Source of the DNA: Patescibacteria group bacterium
GTDB lineage: Bacteria > Patescibacteriota > Gracilibacteria > UBA1369 > PNNO01
Length of the DNA stretch: 6,470 nucleotides
Assembly: GCA_018821175.1 (NCBI GenBank)
Contig: JAHJMX010000105.1
Span: 1-6,470, forward strand
Reading direction: 5' to 3'
Both the position numbers and the translations under genes were made by a program. Positions 1 to 3,917 of the stretch are shown here, one piece after another (position 1 is the first letter of the stretch; each line of letters starts with the position of its first letter). Below the pieces are notes generated by a model. That model had not been told where the DNA came from and searched no databases. It worked only from the letters and a program-made list of their open reading frames with translations.

Positions 1-1662
1 ACCTATTACAGCCATGTAAGGGATTTTATTCATTTCTGCTTCACGGATACGCTTTCCAAGAGTTTCGTTTGACTCATAAAGTTCTGCACGAATTCCTTTT
101 TCACGCATTTCTTGATGTATTTTTTGCGCATACTCTTCATGTGTTTTTGCAACTGGGATTATAACAACAGGCACTGGTGCAAGCCACGCAGGGAACGCTC
201 CGGCATAATGCTCTATTAAAACTCCCAAGAATCTTTCAATAGACCCGAGTAAGGCTCTATGAATCATGAATGGTGTGTGATCTTGGCCATCTTCTCCAAC
301 ATAAGTCATGCCAAATTTTGCAGGCAGGTTGAAATCAAATTGAATTGTTGAAAGTTGCCATTTTCGTCCAATTGCATCAGAGACCTTGATATCTATTTTT
401 GGTCCGTAGAATACAGCTCCTCCAATATCATACACATAATCATTGAATCCAGATTCTTCCAAAACTTCCTTCAATGTATTCTCCGCTTGTTCCCATTTTG
501 AATCTTCGCCGATAAATTTCGTTTTATTTTCAGGATCACGGACACTTACATTCATTTCAAATTCATTAAATCCGAATACTTTAAAAATGTATAATGTTAA
601 TTTTAGCGCTTTTGCTAGCTCTGCCTTGAGTTGGTCTGGGCGACAAATGATATGTGCATCATCTTGAGTGAATCCGCGAACGCGAGTGAGCCCATGTAAG
701 GCTCCACTCATTTCATATCTATAAACCGTCCCCATTTCTGTCCATCTGAAAGGTAAATCACGGTAACTTCGCATTGTGTGATTATACATTTTGACATGTA
801 GCGGACAGTTCATTGGCTTGAGCCTGTATTCTTCCTCGTCAATTTGGATTGGTCCATACATACTATCTGCATAGAAATCTAGATGACCTGAATGCTTCCA
901 CAATGCAACGTTTGCAATGTGTGGTGTGCTAACGGGATCATACCCACTTGCTAAGTATGTATTGAATGCAAATTCCATGATTTTATGACGAATGAAGGCT
1001 CCTTTTGGAAGCCAAAGTGGCAATCCAGGTCCAACTTCATCATCAAACATAAACAAACCTAAGTCTAATCCAAGCCTTCTGTGGTCGCGTTTTTTTGCCT
1101 CTTCAAGTTTTTTTAAATGTTCATCAAGATCTTGTTGATTTAAAAAGCAGGCTCCATAAATTCTTTGAAGCATTTGTCTTTTTTCATCTCCACGCCAATA
1201 AGCACCTGCAATATGAGTTAGCTTGAAAGCTCCTAATTGATTTGAATTCTCAACATGTGGCCCTTTGCACATATCTACAAATTTAATATCTCCTTTTTGG
1301 TCCAAATTTTCGTAAAAACTAATAAACTCTTCTCCATCTTTCTCAAGCTCTATTGCAAGTTCTACTTTGTAATCTTGATTTGTTTCCTTCAAAAACTTAA
1401 TACTTTCTGGTATTGGTTTTTCAACTTGTTTGAATTTTTGATTTTGTTTAACGATATGCTTCATTTTCTTTTCCAAAATTGGCAAATCTTCAGGAATTAA
1501 TGGACGTGGAAGCTCAAAATCATAGTAAAATCCATTTTCTATAGCTGGTCCGATTCCTAGTTTTGCTTCAGGGAACATGTCTAAAACAGCTTGTGCAAGT
1601 ACATGTCCGCATGAATGTCTCATTTTCTCTAGATCTTCCGGAGCAGAAGTTTTTTTAGCCAT
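1..1662 (-). CDS. thrS: Threonyl-tRNA synthetase, TGS-less form (partial, C-terminus beyond left edge)
   Basis: This cytoplasmic class II aminoacyl-tRNA synthetase charges tRNA-Thr with threonine and hydrolyses mischarged Ser-tRNA-Thr. The minus-strand frame is open for 554 codons. Residues 14-20 (MRHSCGH) and 131-136 (MCKGPH) hold the editing-domain residues H16, H20, C132 and H136. The catalytic core follows: motif 2 lies around TEMGTVYRYE (308-317) with GLTRVRGFTQDDAHI (324-338), and motif 3 is HRALLGSIERF (468-478). By alignment to E. coli ThrS the zinc ligands are C286, H337 and H468. The anticodon-binding domain begins near 497 and is cut off by the window edge. The protein starts directly at the editing domain, so the roughly 60-residue TGS domain of E. 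coli ThrS (642 aa) is absent. No in-frame ATG, GTG or TTG lies between the start and the upstream in-frame stop near 1726, so this is a native short form, known from CPR and Chloroflexota. No Shine-Dalgarno sequence lies close to the ATG; a GAGAAG is about 24 nt away. Confidence 0.97.
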   Translation of the reverse strand, partial: MAKKTSAPEDLEKMRHSCGHVLAQAVLDMFPEAKLGIGPAIENGFYYDFELPRPLIPEDLPILEKKMKHIVKQNQKFKQVEKPIPESIKFLKETNQDYKVELAIELEKDGEEFISFYENLDQKGDIKFVDMCKGPHVENSNQLGAFKLTHIAGAYWRGDEKRQMLQRIYGACFLNQQDLDEHLKKLEEAKKRDHRRLGLDLGLFMFDDEVGPGLPLWLPKGAFIRHKIMEFAFNTYLASGYDPVSTPHIANVALWKHSGHLDFYADSMYGPIQIDEEEYRLKPMNCPLHVKMYNHTMRSYRDLPFRWTEMGTVYRYEMSGALHGLTRVRGFTQDDAHIICRPDQLKAELAKALKLTLYIFKVFGFNEFEMNVSVRDPENKTKFIGEDSKWEQAENTLKEVLEESGFNDYVYDIGGAVFYGPKIDIKVSDAIGRKWQLSTIQFDFNLPAKFGMTYVGEDGQDHTPFMIHRALLGSIERFLGVLIEHYAGAFPAWLAPVPVVIIPVAKTHEEYAQKIHQEMREKGIRAELYESNETLGKRIREAEMNKIPYMAVIG

Positions 1663-1694
1663 AAATTTAAGTATTATTTTATAAATCTTCTCAA

Positions 1695-1723
1695 AAGATA
1701 GTCGAAACCCATTATATTGTCAA
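1695..1723 (-). promoter_or_regulatory. Predicted thrS promoter
   Basis: On the minus strand a perfect -35 TTGACA (1718-1723) is followed after 17 bp by TATCTT (1695-1700), a 4 of 6 match to the -10 consensus. Transcription would start near 1688 and give a leader of about 26 nt. The whole intergenic region is only 114 bp, so there is no room for a T-box riboswitch or an E. coli-type thrS operator. An A/T-rich TATAAAAT further downstream is a possible alternative -10. This is a reading of sequence motifs only. Confidence 0.55.
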
Positions 1724-1746
1724 AGCAGTGTGCATACTGGTATGAT
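1717..1746 (+). promoter_or_regulatory. Predicted recF promoter with extended -10
   Basis: The -35 TTGTCA (1717-1722; 5 of 6 consensus) is separated by 18 bp from the -10 TATGAT (1741-1746; 5 of 6). The -10 is preceded by TGG, giving the extended form TGnTATGAT. Transcription would begin near 1753, leaving a leader of about 24 nt. The -35 box shares five bases (1718-1722) with the -35 of the divergent thrS promoter, so the two probably cannot bind polymerase at the same time. Confidence 0.6.
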
Positions 1747-1762
1747 TGGCCTGTTATTTTTT

Positions 1763-1767
1763 AGAGG
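1763..1767 (+). promoter_or_regulatory. recF ribosome binding site
   Basis: AGAGG lies 9 nt upstream of the recF ATG, which fits a Shine-Dalgarno site and supports that start. A second purine run, GAAGG, abuts the ATG directly and is too close to serve. This is the only clear Shine-Dalgarno sequence among the four starts in the window. Confidence 0.6.
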
Positions 1768-1776
1768 TTTTGAAGG

Positions 1777-2865
1777 ATGCGTTTGAATCATATACAACTT
1801 ACAAATTTCCGTAATTTCGCTTCAATTGATGCTACATTTGATATTAACAAAAATGTTAATTTATTTTTTGGGAACAACGCTCAGGGGAAAACGAATTTTT
1901 TAGATGCTATAGCGCTCCTTTCACTTGCAAAATCATTCCGCAGTCCTAAATACAACACTCTGATTAAGTGGGGCGAGGATTTTACCCGTATAGTTGGGGA
2001 TGCTAAGTATGAGGGGAACGATTTAAAACTGGAATTTTTTGCGAGTATTGCTCCGATTGCTAAGAAAAATTTGCGAAAAAATGGAGTTGATGTTGGCGTA
2101 AAGGATTTTATTGGACAAATGAATACTGTTCTTTTTCACCCTGAAGATATGAATATGCTTTATTTGTCGCCATCTTTGCGGCGTAAATATGTAGACACAA
2201 TATTGTCTCAAACAGACCCTGCGTATTTTGATTCAATTGTTAATTATAACCGTTTGATTAAGCAGAGGAATAAATTGCTGGTTTTGATACATGATGGACA
2301 GGCAAAAATCGATGAACTTACAGTGTGGGATGATAAGGTGGCAATGTATGGAATATATATAAATAATAAGCGAAATCAGTTAGTTGATTTTTTTAATACT
2401 GTCTTGCCTGAAAATTATAATAAAATTTCACAAACAGGTGACAAAATCACGATGAAATATGTCCAATCTTTGACGTTGAATGACGATACAAAGGAAGCAT
2501 ATTTAAAAGGGCTCCAGAGCGCTTTAAATAACGATTTGCGCTATGGACAGAGTACGAAGGGTGTCCATAGAGATGACATAAAATTTGACTACAATGGGCA
2601 TGATATTAGTGAGTTTGGTTCGAGGGGTGAAATGCGCACAATTGTCATTGCGTTAAAGTTGTCAGAAATTGCATATATCGAAAAAGAAACTGGTCGAAAA
2701 CCTATATTGCTTTTGGATGATGTTTTTTCGGAACTTGATAATAGCAGGCAAAAATTTTTAATAGAGACGATTAGTAATTTCCAATCTTTCGTTACGACTA
2801 CTCATTACGATTTTGATTTAGGCAATGCGTCGGTGTTTGAAATAGAGGCCGGAAGAGTACTTTAG
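1777..2865 (+). CDS. recF: DNA replication and repair protein RecF
   Basis: RecF is an SMC-like ATPase that binds gapped DNA and, with RecO and RecR, helps load RecA at stalled forks and gaps in the cytoplasm. The product is 362 aa, close to the usual size (E. coli 357). The N-terminus MRLNHIQLTNFRNF is the classic RecF beginning. Walker A is GNNAQGKT (32-39). The conserved [GP]-x-HRDD element is GVHRDD (262-267). The ABC-type signature is GSRGEMR (281-287), where M286 takes a place usually held by Q. Walker B is ILLLDDVFSELD (310-321), including the D-loop, and TTH (341-343) corresponds to the switch region near the C-terminus. The start has a Shine-Dalgarno site and a promoter of its own. 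Usually recF sits in dnaA-dnaN-recF-gyrB; here it is divergent from thrS and followed by prsW and uvrA. The gene ends with TAG. No intrinsic terminator is visible after it, so read-through into prsW is possible. Confidence 0.96.
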   Translation: MRLNHIQLTNFRNFASIDATFDINKNVNLFFGNNAQGKTNFLDAIALLSLAKSFRSPKYNTLIKWGEDFTRIVGDAKYEGNDLKLEFFASIAPIAKKNLRKNGVDVGVKDFIGQMNTVLFHPEDMNMLYLSPSLRRKYVDTILSQTDPAYFDSIVNYNRLIKQRNKLLVLIHDGQAKIDELTVWDDKVAMYGIYINNKRNQLVDFFNTVLPENYNKISQTGDKITMKYVQSLTLNDDTKEAYLKGLQSALNNDLRYGQSTKGVHRDDIKFDYNGHDISEFGSRGEMRTIVIALKLSEIAYIEKETGRKPILLLDDVFSELDNSRQKFLIETISNFQSFVTTTHYDFDLGNASVFEIEAGRVL

Positions 2866-2898
2866 TTGGCTGTATGGAGTTTTAATTGGCATTCAATC

Positions 2899-2927
2899 TC
2901 GTCAAAACTCAAAAAACATGTTATAAT
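2899..2927 (+). promoter_or_regulatory. Predicted prsW promoter with perfect extended -10
   Basis: TGTTATAAT (2919-2927) is a perfect extended -10 element (TGnTATAAT). A weak -35, TCGTCA (2899-2904; 4 of 6), stands 17 bp upstream. Transcription would start near 2934, giving a leader of about 19 nt that is A-rich and has no Shine-Dalgarno sequence. The -10 lies inside an inverted repeat. The remaining part of the 2866-2952 gap shows nothing recognisable. Confidence 0.6.
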
Positions 2928-2935
2928 AAACATGT
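2916..2935. repeat. Inverted repeat over the prsW -10 box
   Basis: The arms ACATGTT (2916-2922) and AACATGT (2929-2935) are exact inverted copies around a 6-base spacer, and the prsW -10 box (2922-2927) begins in the left arm and fills most of the spacer. It could be an operator for a dimeric repressor. On the minus strand the hairpin is followed by six T, so it also resembles a weak antisense terminator. The DNA is very AT-rich, so chance cannot be excluded. Confidence 0.4.
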
Positions 2936-2952
2936 AAAAATAAAAAACAAAC

Positions 2953-3819
2953 ATGAATACAGCTCTCAGTGTTTCAAAAACTGTAGTTGTCGTACTATGT
3001 ACGGGGCTTGCGTTTATACCAATTTTGCTTTGGGGTGGACATTTTTTGTCTAAGTACAAAGCGTCTAGGAAATGGATTATTATAACTTTTATTGGCGGAG
3101 CACTTGCGGTTACTCCATTATTGATTTATAAATATTTGTGGCAGTTTTTCCCTTGGATCAATGCTTTTGTTTGGACACGTAGCTTAAATGTTGATATTTT
3201 GGGCCTTTCGTCGTTTATGATGGTCCCTTGGGCAGTTGTTGCAACATTTATTTTTGTTGGGATTATTGAGGAAATTTCAAAGATGTTTTCGGTTAAGCTT
3301 ATAGATAAGCATATACTGACTAATGTTGATGATGCTATAGTTTTCTCTATTGTTGCCGCGCTTGGATTCGCATTTGTTGAAAATGCTATTTATTTTTATA
3401 ATATAGTTTTTCTAAGAGGATTCGAAAATTTACTTTTTCCATTTGTATTTAGATCTCTTTTCTCAACATTTGCACATGTGATGTTTTCTGGAATATTTGG
3501 ATATTTTTATGGCGTTGCTCATTTTGCAAATCCTGTGTTAAAGCGTGCAATACGCAAGAACCGTCATCCAATACTTGTATTTTTCCATAAACATTTTCAT
3601 TGGAAACGCAGTGTTATGTTTCATGACGAAAAAATATTAGAAGGCTTATTTTTCGCTTCTGGTTTACATGCATTTTTCAACATTATTCTCGAAATGGAAT
3701 GGACATTTATGATAATCCCTTTTTTGGTTATGGGATACGCAATTCTTGATCATCTCATCAAGGAAAAGGATAATCTTAAGAAGTATGGGAAAGTTATCCC
3801 TGTCAGAACTAGTTCTTAG
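2953..3819 (+). CDS. prsW: PrsW-family intramembrane metalloprotease
   Basis: The product is a 288-aa polytopic membrane protein of the PrsW (M82) family, whose Bacillus subtilis member cleaves the anti-sigma factor RsiW. All expected motifs are present: EEISK (106-110, the EExxK motif), FAFVEN (139-144, the FxxxE motif), H175 in AHVMFSG, and HAFFN (239-243, HxxxN). The acidic and histidine residues are those thought to form the metal-dependent active site in the membrane. Hydrophobic segments lie roughly at 10-32, 40-60, 86-105, 127-151, 158-188, 228-246 and 249-267. The protein is longer than B. subtilis PrsW (about 218 aa). Part of the extra length is a basic, histidine-rich loop at about 196-226 with H205, H212, H214, H216 and H224. 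No anti-sigma or sigma factor gene is in the window, so the substrate is unknown. The start has no Shine-Dalgarno sequence but directly precedes a conventional N-terminal membrane segment. The gene ends with TAG. Confidence 0.85.
   Translation: MNTALSVSKTVVVVLCTGLAFIPILLWGGHFLSKYKASRKWIIITFIGGALAVTPLLIYKYLWQFFPWINAFVWTRSLNVDILGLSSFMMVPWAVVATFIFVGIIEEISKMFSVKLIDKHILTNVDDAIVFSIVAALGFAFVENAIYFYNIVFLRGFENLLFPFVFRSLFSTFAHVMFSGIFGYFYGVAHFANPVLKRAIRKNRHPILVFFHKHFHWKRSVMFHDEKILEGLFFASGLHAFFNIILEMEWTFMIIPFLVMGYAILDHLIKEKDNLKKYGKVIPVRTSS
3805..3816. repeat. 12-bp perfect palindrome at the 3' end of prsW
   Basis: AGAACTAGTTCT is a perfect palindrome lying in the last four sense codons of prsW (Arg-Thr-Ser-Ser), just before the TAG stop. 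It lacks a loop and a T-run, so it is not an intrinsic terminator. The half-sites GAAC/GTTC resemble those of a Gram-positive LexA box, but the gap is 2 bp instead of 4. It lies about 40 bp upstream of the predicted uvrA -35. Function unknown. Confidence 0.3.
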
Positions 3820-3854
3820 TGAGTTGGTCCTTTAATTAGCGATCTTTTAAATCC

Positions 3855-3883
3855 TTGCTTTTGTGGCTTACGCATGATATTCT
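3855..3883 (+). promoter_or_regulatory. Possible uvrA promoter with extended -10
   Basis: TTGCTT (3855-3860; 3 of 6 to the -35 consensus) is followed after 17 bp by TATTCT (3878-3883; 4 of 6), which is preceded by TGA, giving an extended -10. The start would fall near 3890, leaving a leader of about 28 nt without a Shine-Dalgarno sequence. No terminator for prsW and no LexA-type operator is seen in the 98-bp gap, so transcription may also enter from prsW. Confidence 0.4.
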
Positions 3884-3917
3884 ATCTGCTGCGCTTTTTA
3901 CAAATTACAACTTCAAT

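Noticed and set aside
443..1500. Plus-strand ORFs at 443-667 and 1255-1500
   Set aside because: Both lie antisense to the continuous, motif-rich thrS frame and have no family features of their own. They are shadows of thrS.
1663..1776. T-box riboswitch controlling thrS
   Set aside because: The predicted leader is about 26 nt and the whole gap is 114 bp. No specifier stem, T-box sequence or terminator is present.
2023..2211. Minus-strand ORF antisense to recF
   Set aside because: It lies wholly inside recF and shows no recognisable domain, ribosome binding site or promoter.
2862..3059. Minus-strand ORF of 65 codons spanning the recF-prsW gap
   Set aside because: It covers the prsW promoter and the first membrane segment in antisense. 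Its hydrophobic stretch comes from the AT-rich complement, and no Shine-Dalgarno site is present.
3820..3917. Intrinsic terminator after prsW using the run of five T near 3895-3899
   Set aside because: Only a 4-bp stem (CGCA with TGCG) with a 15-nt loop can be drawn before the T-run, which is too weak to support a terminator.
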